The notes: a model not told the origin generated them from the sequence alone. A stretch of 64,000 nucleotides of DNA from JBCCGR01 sp039029195 (GCA_039029195.1 JBCCGR010000003.1:111032-175031), one strand, 5' to 3'. Shown: positions 1-8,427, counted from the stretch's first letter. Numbers and translations are program-made.

Positions 1-1085
1 CGGAAGGCGCATCGGATCACGCGCTGCACTTGGTGGCAGAGGTTGCGTTAATCCTGCTTCTGTTTCTCGACGCAGCTCAAACGAATTTGAAGGCGTTGCG
101 TCAGCGCAATATCTGGCCGCTGCGGATGCTTTTGATCGGCCTGCCATTGACGATCCTGTTGGGATCGCTGGCCGCATGGCCGCTGCTCGGCGCCATGCCA
201 TTTGTGGGGGTTGTTCTGGTTGCTGCCATTCTCGCGCCAACCGATGCCGCACTCGGGCAGGCGGTGGTTACAAACACGCTGGTCCCCGAGCGGGTGCGCC
301 GTGCCCTGACCGTTGAGAGCGGCCTGAATGACGGGTTGGCGCTCCCAATCATCTTGTTGTTCGCCAGCCTGACCGCAGACATGATGGTGTCGAACGGAAC
401 GGACTGGCTGCTCTTTGGAGCAGGGCAACTGATCCTCGGCCCCCTTGCCGGCATCGTTTTTGGCATTGTCGGAGGGAAAGTTCTCCTGTGGGCCAAAGAT
501 CGGGACTACACGTCCGAACCCTACGAGGGTGTGGGCGCCGTGGCGCTTGCCGTGTCAGCTTATCTGGGCGCCAACGCCATCGGCGGCAATGGATTCATTG
601 CTGCCTTTGTTGCCGGCCTGTGTTTCGGCGATGTGGTCAAGGACAAGTGCAAGTTCATCTTCGAATTCACGGAAAGTGAGGGGCAGGGTGTCACCTGGGC
701 GGCTTTCTTTCTGCTCGGTCTCGTTCTTGTCCCGGAAGCTATCACCCATCTTGATGCACAAATGCTCGCATTGATCCTGCTGAGCCTTTTCATTGTGCGA
801 CCGCTCGCAATCTATGTTTCGCTCATCGGATCGGACGCATCCCCCACCACGCGACTGTTCTTCGGATGGTTCGGCCCGAGGGGGCTAGCGACTGCCCTCT
901 TCGCGCTTCTGGTGGTGGAGAAAATTGATCAATCCATGGGCGAACCCATTCTTCACATCGCTGTCAACGCGGTCTGGATATCCGCCCTATTGCACGGCGT
1001 TTCCGCACAACCAGCAGCAAAATGGTTTGCTGCTCGCCAAAAACAACAATCACAATCAACGCTCGCAGAAGCAACGAGCGCATAG
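1..1085 (+). CDS. Na+/H+ antiporter, CPA1 family (5' end outside window)
   Basis: This is the C-terminal part of a multi-pass inner-membrane cation/proton antiporter of the CPA1 (NhaP-like) family. The frame is open from base 3, so the true start lies upstream of the window; a TTG at 30 is only an internal codon. Family hallmarks are visible: an ILAPTDAALG segment (about bases 234-263), an ESGLNDG segment with the conserved Asn-Asp pair (about 315-335), and an FGPRGL motif near the C-terminus (about 870-887). Roughly ten hydrophobic segments follow one another. It ends 19 bases before the next gene on the same strand, so it may be cotranscribed with the Rieske cluster. Exporting Na+ or K+ for protons would be the family function; the ion is not predictable. 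Confidence 0.9.
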   Translation, partial: EGASDHALHLVAEVALILLLFLDAAQTNLKALRQRNIWPLRMLLIGLPLTILLGSLAAWPLLGAMPFVGVVLVAAILAPTDAALGQAVVTNTLVPERVRRALTVESGLNDGLALPIILLFASLTADMMVSNGTDWLLFGAGQLILGPLAGIVFGIVGGKVLLWAKDRDYTSEPYEGVGAVALAVSAYLGANAIGGNGFIAAFVAGLCFGDVVKDKCKFIFEFTESEGQGVTWAAFFLLGLVLVPEAITHLDAQMLALILLSLFIVRPLAIYVSLIGSDASPTTRLFFGWFGPRGLATALFALLVVEKIDQSMGEPILHIAVNAVWISALLHGVSAQPAAKWFAARQKQQSQSTLAEATSA

Positions 1086-1104
1086 ACATCTAGAGGGACA
1101 CTCG

Positions 1105-2715
1105 ATGAAGAAAACGCCCATCGCCGCCTACAGCACTTTGAAGGACCGCAAACCGACTTATGCCCTTGTCGGCGAGGTTGATCTGGTGGTGGTGCGTTTT
1201 GACGACGAAGTATCAGTGTTTTATGGACGCTGCCTGCACCGCGGCGCGCTGATGTCCGACGGGTTCGTACGCGGCAACAATCTGGTTTGTGGCTTGCACT
1301 ATTGGGATTATCGCATCGATGGCGGCGTTTCGGAATATAACAACAAGGAAGCTCTGCCCAAATTCTCTTCGTGGGTGGAAGACGACAGGATCCTTGTCGA
1401 TGAGGATGAAATCAGCGCTTGGGCGGTCGAACACCCCCAACCGTTCAATCGCGAATCCTATCTGGGTCTTTATGCGGATACGAGCCACGGCACACCGGAA
1501 GAACCCTACAATGGGCTGATCCAACAATATGCCCGTGATGGGTTGAGCAAGACCGGACACCATGGTCGCGTCGATGCCATGGGTGTGCCGCGCGATCAGC
1601 TTCCCGACTGGGATGATATCCAAATCCTCACAGCCCAACTCCACAAGGCACCATTGCTCGATGGAGATCCTGTGGGCACCGATGTGGTGATCGGGCCCAA
1701 CGCGCAAAAACCGCTGAAGCTCGATATCCCACTCTTCGTTTCGGACATGAGCTTTGGCGCCCTGTCCGAACCGGCAAAAATTGCGCTGGCGCGCGGCGCG
1801 GAACTGGCAGGTACGGGCATCTGTTCCGGCGAGGGCGGTATGCTGCCGGAGGAGCAGGAGGCCAACTCACGCTATTTCTATGAACTTGCCTCTGCCAGGT
1901 TCGGCTTTGACTGGGACAAGCTCAGCAAGGTTCAGGCCTTCCACTTCAAGGGAGGGCAAGGTGCAAAGACGGGTACGGGCGGTCATCTGCCCGGCAAAAA
2001 GGTGAAGGGCAAGATTGCTGAGGTGCGCGGCCTCAATCCCGGAGATGACGCCATCTCGCCACCGCGCTTTCCGGAATGGACGGAAGTCTCGCAGATCAAG
2101 GATTTTGCCGACGAAGTGCGCGATCGAACCGGTGGTATTCCAATCGGCTACAAGCTGTCCGCCCAGCACATTGAGAAAGACATCGATGCCGCTTTGGAGG
2201 TCGGTGTCGACTATATCATTCTCGACGGACGCGGCGGCGGCACGGGTGCGGCACCGATCATCTTTCGGGACAATATCTCTGTTCCGACAATTCCCGCACT
2301 CGCCCGCGCAAGAAAGCATCTTGACCAGTCTGACCGGAAGAACACCTCGCTGGTGATCACTGGCGGCCTGCGCAAACCCGCCGATTTTGTCAAAGCGCTG
2401 GCGCTGGGTGCGGATGCGATTGCTCTATCAAACTCCGCCATGCAGGCGATTGGCTGCATCGCCATGCGCGCCTGTCACACCAACAATTGTCCTGTCGGAA
2501 TTGCGACGCAAAAACCGGAACTGGTCAGCCGCCTTGTGGTAGAGAAATCCGCTCGCCAGCTCACCAATTTCTTCGAAGCGTCAGTAGAACTGATGCAGGT
2601 GATGGCGCGCGCCTGCGGCCATTCTCATATGTCGGACTTTTCGAGCACCGACCTCACCACCTGGAAAAAGGATATTGCGGAGCTTTCCGGCGTTGCCTTC
2701 GGTGGCCTGAACTGA
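1105..2715 (+). CDS. Rieske [2Fe-2S] / glutamate-synthase-type FMN domain fusion protein
   Basis: A 536-residue cytoplasmic protein. Residues 1-105 form a Rieske domain with ligands C43, H45, C62 and H65 (CLH and CGLH motifs). Residues about 200-515 are the FMN-binding TIM barrel of glutamate synthase large subunit: SDMSFGALS at 213-221, KGGQGAKTGTGGHLPG at 283-298, LDGRGGGTGAAP at 373-384, and the 3Fe-4S cysteines C451, C457 and C462. There is no N-terminal glutaminase domain, so this is not ordinary GltB; the Rieske domain stands where an electron-delivery partner would act. The ATG at 1105 has an AGAGGGA Shine-Dalgarno. An upstream in-frame ATG at 925 is ignored because it overlaps the antiporter. 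Substrate unknown; an amino-group or 2-oxoacid redox reaction is possible. Confidence 0.85.
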   Translation: MKKTPIAAYSTLKDRKPTYALVGEVDLVVVRFDDEVSVFYGRCLHRGALMSDGFVRGNNLVCGLHYWDYRIDGGVSEYNNKEALPKFSSWVEDDRILVDEDEISAWAVEHPQPFNRESYLGLYADTSHGTPEEPYNGLIQQYARDGLSKTGHHGRVDAMGVPRDQLPDWDDIQILTAQLHKAPLLDGDPVGTDVVIGPNAQKPLKLDIPLFVSDMSFGALSEPAKIALARGAELAGTGICSGEGGMLPEEQEANSRYFYELASARFGFDWDKLSKVQAFHFKGGQGAKTGTGGHLPGKKVKGKIAEVRGLNPGDDAISPPRFPEWTEVSQIKDFADEVRDRTGGIPIGYKLSAQHIEKDIDAALEVGVDYIILDGRGGGTGAAPIIFRDNISVPTIPALARARKHLDQSDRKNTSLVITGGLRKPADFVKALALGADAIALSNSAMQAIGCIAMRACHTNNCPVGIATQKPELVSRLVVEKSARQLTNFFEASVELMQVMARACGHSHMSDFSSTDLTTWKKDIAELSGVAFGGLN

Positions 2716-2763
2716 CCGACAGCGCACCAACAATCAAGAGCATTCAAACAGTGAGTCCCAACC

Positions 2764-4740
2764 ATGAGTGACACCGAACTCGACTGGATCAAAGTCGCCA
2801 ACGAATCCGACCTCCCCGAAGGTCGCGTCAAGACCGTGACCGCCCGCACGGTCTCGATCTGCCTGTCCCATTTTGACGGTCAGTGGGCGGCAATGGACAA
2901 TCATTGCCCACACCAGAAAGGCCCGCTTGGTGAGGGTTCCATCGAAAAAGGTGTCGATGGAAAGTGCTGGATCCGCTGTCCCTGGCACGGCTGGGACTTT
3001 GACCCGCTCACCGGTGCGCCTCCCGGTGGTCATGAGGATACGGGGCAGAAGATCTATCCCCTCAAGATCGAGGATGGCGAGATCTTCGTCGGGCTGGAGG
3101 CAGAACCACCGCGTACGCGAACGGTCACGGATGTGATGGCCGAAACCATGGTCAATTGGGGCGTGAAGCGGGTGTTTGGCATGGTCGGTCATTCCAATCT
3201 TGGCCTTGCAGACGCGCTTCGCTTGCAGTCCAACGCGGGCAATATCGGCTATGTTGGCGTTCGCCACGAGGGAGCCGCGGCGTTTGCAGCATCCGCCTAT
3301 GGCAAACTGACCGGCAGGCCAGCGGCGTGTCTTACCATTGCCGGACCCGGCGCCACCAACCTTTTGACCGGGCTGTGGGACGCAAAGGTTGATCGGGCGC
3401 CTGTGCTTGCCCTCACCGGGCAGGTGCAAACGCAAGTGTTTGGTCCCGGTGCTTTTCAGGACATTGATCTAAAATCGGCCTTCGATGCGGTTTCAAAATT
3501 CTCGCAGCCTGTTCTCACCTCGTCGAACCATGCGGAACTGATGTCGCTCGCGTGCAAAACGACATTGGTGGAGCGGGACGTGGCGCATCTTATCTTCCCG
3601 GATGATGTGCAGACCGTACCAAGTGAAGCCAAGGCACGTTCGCCCGAGGGGCGGTTGGGAAGAACTGACATCACACCGTCGACAAAGGATGTTTCAGCAG
3701 CCGCCGAAATGATTGCGGCTTCAAAGCGCCCGTCGATTGTGCTCGGCCATGGTGCGGTTGATGCCATGCCGGAAATCATCGCCTTCGCGGAAAAGATCGA
3801 CGCTCCGATTATGACCACCTTCAAGGCGAAGGGGCTGATTTCAGACAGCCACCCAAACGCGGCAGGTGTTCTTGGCCGGTCCGGCACGCCCATCGCGAGC
3901 TGGTTCATGAACGAAGCCGATCTTCTGATTGCGCTTGGTACCTCCTTTTCAAATCACACCGGCATCAATCGTGGCAAAAAGATCATTCAGGTCGACTTTG
4001 AGCGCATGCAACTTGGCAAGTTCCATCCCGTCACCCTGCCGGTTTGGGGTGAACTTGGTGCGTTCTGCGAAGCGATTGCACCAGGCCTTACCAAGAGCCC
4101 GCAAGCCGATGATCAGATCAGCGAGCTTGCAGACCGCTGGGCCATCTGGCGGGCAGAAAAAGAAACCCGGCTTGGTGAGGATTTGGGCAATGGCATCAAT
4201 GCCGCATCGGTGTTCAAATCGCTCACACACCTTTGCCCGGACGATGCAATCATCGCCGTTGATGTGGGCAACAACACCTACTCCTTTGGCCGATACTTCG
4301 AACCTAGAGGCCAGCGGGTGCTGATGTCCGGCTATCTGGGGTCCATCGGGTTCGGCTTTCCGGCAGCAATTGGTGCCTGGAGCGCCACTCAAGACTTTGA
4401 AGAATACAAAGGCCGCAAGGTGATCTCCATCTCGGGCGATGGCGGGTTCGGGCAATATCCGATGGATTTCACCACCGCCGTGAAATACGGCATGAACATC
4501 ACCCATATCTTGTTGAACAACTCACAGCTGGGAAAGATCTCCAAAGAGCAGCGATCCGGTGAGTGGCCGGTGTGGGAAACGGACCTTCACAATCCATCCT
4601 TTGCAGCCTTTGCCCGTCTTTGTGGTGGGCACGGCGTTCGGGTAACCGACCCGAGTGAACTTGATGCTGTGATTTCTGAAGCGCTTGCCTATGATGGTCC
4701 CGCCCTGGTGGAAATCATCACCGACGCTGAATTGGTTTGA
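2764..4740 (+). CDS. Rieske [2Fe-2S] / thiamine-diphosphate enzyme fusion protein
   Basis: A 658-residue soluble protein. Residues 1-115 are a Rieske domain (C48, H50, C72, H75; CPH and CPWH motifs). Residues about 120-658 are a ThDP-dependent enzyme of the acetolactate synthase/pyruvate oxidase superfamily. E169 in a RHEGAAAFAASAYG segment matches the cofactor-activating glutamate, IAGPGATN is at 192-199, and the GDG-to-NN ThDP/Mg motif spans 558-586. The usual three-domain length (about 540 residues) is complete after the Rieske part. It lies 48 bases after the Rieske-FMN gene and 8 bases before the next. ThDP enzymes cleave or oxidise 2-oxoacids; the fused Rieske centre suggests the electrons leave one at a time, as in pyruvate oxidases that feed a membrane acceptor. 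That use is inferred. Confidence 0.85.
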   Translation: MSDTELDWIKVANESDLPEGRVKTVTARTVSICLSHFDGQWAAMDNHCPHQKGPLGEGSIEKGVDGKCWIRCPWHGWDFDPLTGAPPGGHEDTGQKIYPLKIEDGEIFVGLEAEPPRTRTVTDVMAETMVNWGVKRVFGMVGHSNLGLADALRLQSNAGNIGYVGVRHEGAAAFAASAYGKLTGRPAACLTIAGPGATNLLTGLWDAKVDRAPVLALTGQVQTQVFGPGAFQDIDLKSAFDAVSKFSQPVLTSSNHAELMSLACKTTLVERDVAHLIFPDDVQTVPSEAKARSPEGRLGRTDITPSTKDVSAAAEMIAASKRPSIVLGHGAVDAMPEIIAFAEKIDAPIMTTFKAKGLISDSHPNAAGVLGRSGTPIASWFMNEADLLIALGTSFSNHTGINRGKKIIQVDFERMQLGKFHPVTLPVWGELGAFCEAIAPGLTKSPQADDQISELADRWAIWRAEKETRLGEDLGNGINAASVFKSLTHLCPDDAIIAVDVGNNTYSFGRYFEPRGQRVLMSGYLGSIGFGFPAAIGAWSATQDFEEYKGRKVISISGDGGFGQYPMDFTTAVKYGMNITHILLNNSQLGKISKEQRSGEWPVWETDLHNPSFAAFARLCGGHGVRVTDPSELDAVISEALAYDGPALVEIITDAELV

Positions 4741-4748
4741 TATTCTAA

Positions 4749-5006
4749 ATGACTTTTGCCGAACTGATTGTGAGCCTGGTCGAATACTGGCTTTATGCCG
4801 GGCTTCTCGTCGCCGTCCTGTTTCTCTTTGTTGGCATCGACCGGATTGATCCTGCATCTCACAATGCCTATGCATTCCGACCCCTGCTGGTGCCAGGCAT
4901 CCTTGTGCTTTGGCCTTTGGTCTTGTGGCGCTGGTGGACCCTGGAAAAATTGAAGCGCGATGGATGTCCGGCAGCGGATAGCGGATCGCAAGGGGAAGAC
5001 ACGTGA
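4749..5006 (+). CDS. Small membrane protein of the Rieske cluster
   Basis: An 85-residue protein with two hydrophobic stretches (about residues 5-28 and 44-62) joined by a short polar segment, then a basic and polar tail. I recognise no family. It starts 8 bases after the Rieske-ThDP gene and its TGA overlaps the GTG of the next small gene (GTGA overlap), so translation is probably coupled. A topology of two membrane helices with both ends on the same side is likely. Its place between soluble and membrane Rieske genes suggests an accessory membrane subunit, but this rests on position only. Confidence 0.7.
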   Translation: MTFAELIVSLVEYWLYAGLLVAVLFLFVGIDRIDPASHNAYAFRPLLVPGILVLWPLVLWRWWTLEKLKRDGCPAADSGSQGEDT

Positions 5007-5161
5007 AAAACGCCTTGCGCAAAAGCCATTCGCGGATCTGGTCGGTTCTGGCTGTTCTCATCCCGTTGATCATTCTATCGGCGGTTTGGGTCAAACAATC
5101 GCCGGACGATCTTTCTAGTCCGGTTCAGATTTCCGAGCCAGCGGCGGGGAACGGTTCATGA
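5003..5161 (+). CDS. 52-residue single-span membrane protein of the Rieske cluster
   Basis: A short open frame beginning at GTG 5003 and ending at TGA 5159-5161. It overlaps its upstream neighbour by four bases (GTGA) and the downstream ferric-reductase-like gene by four (ATGA). It encodes a basic N-terminus (KNALRKSHSR), one hydrophobic span at about residues 13-30, and a polar tail. The double overlap and positive-inside charge pattern argue that it is real even though it is very short. It resembles tiny subunits that stabilise membrane cytochrome complexes; no family is recognised. Confidence 0.6.
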   Translation: MKNALRKSHSRIWSVLAVLIPLIILSAVWVKQSPDDLSSPVQISEPAAGNGS

Positions 5162-6210
5162 GCAGCGCTTACCGCCCCATCCTTTGGAACAAGAACAAAT
5201 ATTTCTACGACGCCGTGCTCATTGTTGGCACGGTGCTTTATCTTCTCGTTTTCCTGAAATGGGCGCCTGACTTTCACGACGCATCCCGCCCCGTTGAAAC
5301 GCCAATCCTGCGCATGCGCGCCTTTGGTTCCTGCGCGTTCCTGATGCTGACAATCATATTGTGCATTGGCCCGCTGGCGCGGCTGGATCGACGATTTTTG
5401 CCTCTTTTGTACAATCGTCGCCATTTCGGCGTGCTGACCTGCCTCGTTGCCCTGACCCATGCGGGCTATGTGCTCGATTGGTATTTTGCATTTTCACCGA
5501 CCAATGAATTCGTGGCGCTGTTGAACTCCAATGTGAGTTTCGGCCAACTGCTTGGTTTTCCATTCGAATTGTTCGGTGTGCTGGCGCTTCTCATCCTGAT
5601 TGTCCTTGCGGTAACAAGCCACGATTTCTGGCTGAGCTTTCTCACGCCGGCGATCTGGAAGACGCTGCATATGGGGATCTACTTCGCCTATGCGGCGCTC
5701 GTTGCACACGTCGCCTTTGGCTATTTTCAGGACGTCAATTCTTCCGCCTTCGGTCTTGTTTTCCTGGGCGGCGCGCTGGTTGTGACCGTGCTTCATGTCT
5801 ATGCCGGGATTGCAGAAGCGCGTCAGGACACGATTTCAGGTGACTCCGCCCAATGGGTTCCCGTGTGCCCGGTGTCGGAACTTGAGAACAAACGCGGGCG
5901 CGTGATGGTGTTGCCGGATGGCGAACGCGCCGCCGTTTATCTCTATGACGGCAAGATTTCGGCGATTTCCAATCTGTGTGCGCATCAGAACGGCCCGCTT
6001 GGAGAAGGGCGGTTTGTCTTCGGCTGCATCACCTGTCCATGGCATGGCTATCAGTATCGCCCGGAGGACGGTTGCTCGCCGCCGCCATTCACGGAGAAAG
6101 TGCCGACGTACAATTTGCGCCTCGACGGCGATGTTTTGATGATCGACCCGATAGCCAATCCGGCCGGCACCTATGTTGAGCCTATCCGTCTTGAGGGAGC
6201 AGCAGCATGA
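5158..6210 (+). CDS. Ferric-reductase-like membrane cytochrome with C-terminal Rieske domain
   Basis: A 350-residue inner-membrane protein. Residues about 15-215 hold six hydrophobic helices in the manner of ferric-reductase/MsrQ transmembrane domains, with histidines at 101, 155, 171 and 184 positioned as possible b-haem ligands. Residues about 230-335 form a Rieske domain with C274, H276, C293 and H296 (CAH and CPWH motifs). The start is an ATG in an ATGA overlap with the preceding small gene, and its own stop overlaps the next gene in the same way. It could link soluble Rieske enzymes in the cluster to a quinone or other membrane acceptor. Haem content and direction of electron flow are inferences. 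Confidence 0.8.
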   Translation: MSSAYRPILWNKNKYFYDAVLIVGTVLYLLVFLKWAPDFHDASRPVETPILRMRAFGSCAFLMLTIILCIGPLARLDRRFLPLLYNRRHFGVLTCLVALTHAGYVLDWYFAFSPTNEFVALLNSNVSFGQLLGFPFELFGVLALLILIVLAVTSHDFWLSFLTPAIWKTLHMGIYFAYAALVAHVAFGYFQDVNSSAFGLVFLGGALVVTVLHVYAGIAEARQDTISGDSAQWVPVCPVSELENKRGRVMVLPDGERAAVYLYDGKISAISNLCAHQNGPLGEGRFVFGCITCPWHGYQYRPEDGCSPPPFTEKVPTYNLRLDGDVLMIDPIANPAGTYVEPIRLEGAAA

Positions 6211-6959
6211 GCGACAAGCGCTATGATGGTTTCTTCATTGGCTGGGGCAAGAAACTCCCGGAGGGGCTGAAGCTCTTCGTTCCACTGATTTCCGCCCTGT
6301 TGATTGGTATTTTTGCCGGTACCGCATGGTCATTTGTCACAACACAAAATGATCCTGGTGAAGGAGCGTTTCGCGGTCGGCTGACCATCACCGGAAAAAT
6401 GATGGCGCTGCCTTACCCGCATATCTTCATTCCACCCGGAAAACGCTATCCCAACGGTCACACAATGCTGATTGCCGGACCCGGCAAGCGCGGGGCACAG
6501 CAACAGGCTGAAAAATTTGACGGAAAGCTGGTCACCGTTCGCGGCGCGCTGTTGCAGCGCGGTGATCTCGACATGATGCAAATCAACCCGCGCAGCATGA
6601 AGCTGGTGGAAGACGATATGCCACCACTGGACGATGAGACTGTCAGCCTTGGGCGCTGGACCCTTTCAGGGGAGATTTGCGATGGTAAATGTTATGTTGG
6701 TGCCATGCGCCCCGGCAATGGACTTGCGCACAAGGCCTGCGCCAATCTCTGCCTGATTGGTGGCATACCGCCGGTGTTTGTCTCCAAGGGCGAGGTCGAA
6801 GGCGCATCCTTTTTCCTGATTGGTGACGAAGAGGGCAACCCTCTGACACCTGATCTGTTGAAACACACTGCCGTTCTATTGTCTGCAGATGGCGAAATCG
6901 AACGGCGCGGCGATCTGATGGTGTTCAAAATGGACACCAGCTCAATCAGGGTGCAGTAG
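6207..6959 (+). CDS. Membrane-anchored protein with paired CxxxC motifs
   Basis: A 250-residue protein with one N-terminal hydrophobic helix (about residues 22-45) and a soluble domain of about 200 residues that should lie in the periplasm. The notable part is a cysteine-rich segment: C158, C162, H175, C178 and C182, read as CDGKC ... HKACANLC followed by GGIPP. Similar CxxC/CxxxC-GGxPP segments occur in uncharacterised proteins beside redox enzymes, so binding of a metal or Fe-S cluster is plausible. The gene is joined to the upstream cytochrome gene by an ATGA overlap and to the downstream gene by a two-base gap. No named family is assigned. Confidence 0.7.
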   Translation: MSDKRYDGFFIGWGKKLPEGLKLFVPLISALLIGIFAGTAWSFVTTQNDPGEGAFRGRLTITGKMMALPYPHIFIPPGKRYPNGHTMLIAGPGKRGAQQQAEKFDGKLVTVRGALLQRGDLDMMQINPRSMKLVEDDMPPLDDETVSLGRWTLSGEICDGKCYVGAMRPGNGLAHKACANLCLIGGIPPVFVSKGEVEGASFFLIGDEEGNPLTPDLLKHTAVLLSADGEIERRGDLMVFKMDTSSIRVQ

Positions 6960-6961
6960 CG

Positions 6962-7192
6962 ATGATTTCGATGAAACATCTCTTCGGCCTGATTATCACC
7001 ATCGCCCTGCTGGCCCTGTTCTATTTTGGTTGGAACGACTGGTTGCCGCAGGGGCGGCAGTTTTTCCGCGGACTTCCGTTCTGGCGGTCGGTCTACAATG
7101 AGTTTTCGTTGCTCATCGGGGCAGCGCTCGCCTTTTTGATCCTGACGCTGGTTCAACTGCTCTGGGACCGCTTTCCATCTGGCGGGAAATAA
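6962..7192 (+). CDS. Small two-span membrane protein, last gene of the Rieske cluster
   Basis: A 76-residue protein with hydrophobic spans at about residues 5-24 and 48-66 separated by a polar loop rich in aromatic residues and arginine. It starts two bases after the preceding stop; an ATG nine bases later is an alternative start. No family is recognised. It is the last gene before a 223-base gap, in which I see no strong terminator hairpin. It is probably another small subunit of the membrane part of the cluster. Confidence 0.65.
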   Translation: MISMKHLFGLIITIALLALFYFGWNDWLPQGRQFFRGLPFWRSVYNEFSLLIGAALAFLILTLVQLLWDRFPSGGK

Positions 7193-7415
7193 GGTCTGAA
7201 CCTCCGCACAGGTTTTTACCGGATGATCAAAAAGCCCGTTGCTATTCGCTTTCATCTCGCTAAGAATGAAGGGTAGTTCACAGAGATGTCATAAGCCGCA
7301 GTCAAGGCAAGGCTCTCTGGGATGGTCCGTTTACCGGCACATTTCAGCCATGCCCTGGCATTTGTTGTTGGAATTGCAGGGGTGAGGGGACAGTAACCTT
7401 GATTGGGAGATACTC

Positions 7416-8399
7416 ATGAAACTGATGAAAACGGTACTTGCCGCTGCAGCAACCCTTGCACTGTCGGCGACAACTGCCCTTGCAGAACCGGGTCTGATTA
7501 TTGACCTGGGCGGTAAGTTCGACAAATCGTTCAACGAAGCAGCCTACAATGGCGCTCAGCGCTGGGTGAAAGACACCGGCGGCAGCTATTCCGAAACCGA
7601 GCTCCAGTCAGAAGCGCAGCGCGAGCAGAACATGCGCAAAATGGCTGAACGCGGTGCAAACCCAATCGTTGTCCTTGGCTTTGCCAATGCGTCGACGCTC
7701 GACAAGGTTGCCCCGGACTATCCGGACACCAAGTTTGCGATCGTTGACATGGTGGTCAACCAGCCAAACGTGAAATCCATTGTGTTCTCCGAGCACCAGG
7801 GTTCCTATCTTGTCGGTATGCTTGCAGGCATGGCCTCAAAGTCCGGCACCGTCGGCTTTATTGGCGGCATGGATGTTCCGCTCATTCGTAAATTTGCCTG
7901 CGGCTATGCCCAGGGTGTCAAGGCCGTTAATCCGGATGCCAAAGTGGTTCAGAACATGACCGGCACCACGCCGTCTGCCTGGAACGACCCGGTGAAGGGC
8001 GCAGAACTCACCAAAGCGCAGATCAGCCAGGGCGCTGACGTTGTTTATGCCGCCGCTGGCGGTACAGGCGTTGGTGTTCTTCAGGCTGCCGCTGATGCGG
8101 GCGTGTTCTCTGTTGGTGTTGATAGCAACCAGAACCATCTGCACCCCGGCTCCGTGCTTACCTCAATGATGAAGCGCGTGGACAATGCCGTTTATGACGT
8201 CTTCAAGAACGAGTTCAAAGCCGGAATTCAGGTGATGGATCTCGCCAACGAAGGTGTTGGCTATGCCCTTGATGAACACAACGAAAAGCTCATTACCGCT
8301 GACATGAAGGCCAAGGTTGACGAAGCCCGCGCCAAAATCATTGCCGGCGACATCAAGGTGCACGACTACACCTCCAACGACAGCTGCCCGGTCAACTAA
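7416..8399 (+). CDS. BMP-family substrate-binding protein of a nucleoside ABC transporter
   Basis: A 327-residue periplasmic binding protein. Residues 1-23 are a signal peptide ending in ALA, with no lipobox cysteine, so the product is soluble. The mature protein has the Bmp/PnrA fold: an early DLGGKFDKSFNEAAY segment, then FIGGMDVPLIRKFACGY and the VDSNQNHLHPG hinge region. The family binds purine nucleosides or related bases. The ATG follows a GGGAGA ribosome site. The ATPase and two permeases follow on the same strand, forming a complete uptake system. A strong hairpin just after the stop may protect this transcript, as is common for binding-protein genes that need more product than the ATPase. 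Confidence 0.9.
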   Translation: MKLMKTVLAAAATLALSATTALAEPGLIIDLGGKFDKSFNEAAYNGAQRWVKDTGGSYSETELQSEAQREQNMRKMAERGANPIVVLGFANASTLDKVAPDYPDTKFAIVDMVVNQPNVKSIVFSEHQGSYLVGMLAGMASKSGTVGFIGGMDVPLIRKFACGYAQGVKAVNPDAKVVQNMTGTTPSAWNDPVKGAELTKAQISQGADVVYAAAGGTGVGVLQAAADAGVFSVGVDSNQNHLHPGSVLTSMMKRVDNAVYDVFKNEFKAGIQVMDLANEGVGYALDEHNEKLITADMKAKVDEARAKIIAGDIKVHDYTSNDSCPVN

Positions 8400-8427
8400 T
8401 CCGACTGATGCAAGCTGAAACGCAATC

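Noticed and set aside
2734..3435. 233-codon minus-strand frame opposite the Rieske-ThDP gene
   Set aside because: Fully antisense to a gene with clear domains and no domain of its own; a shadow frame.
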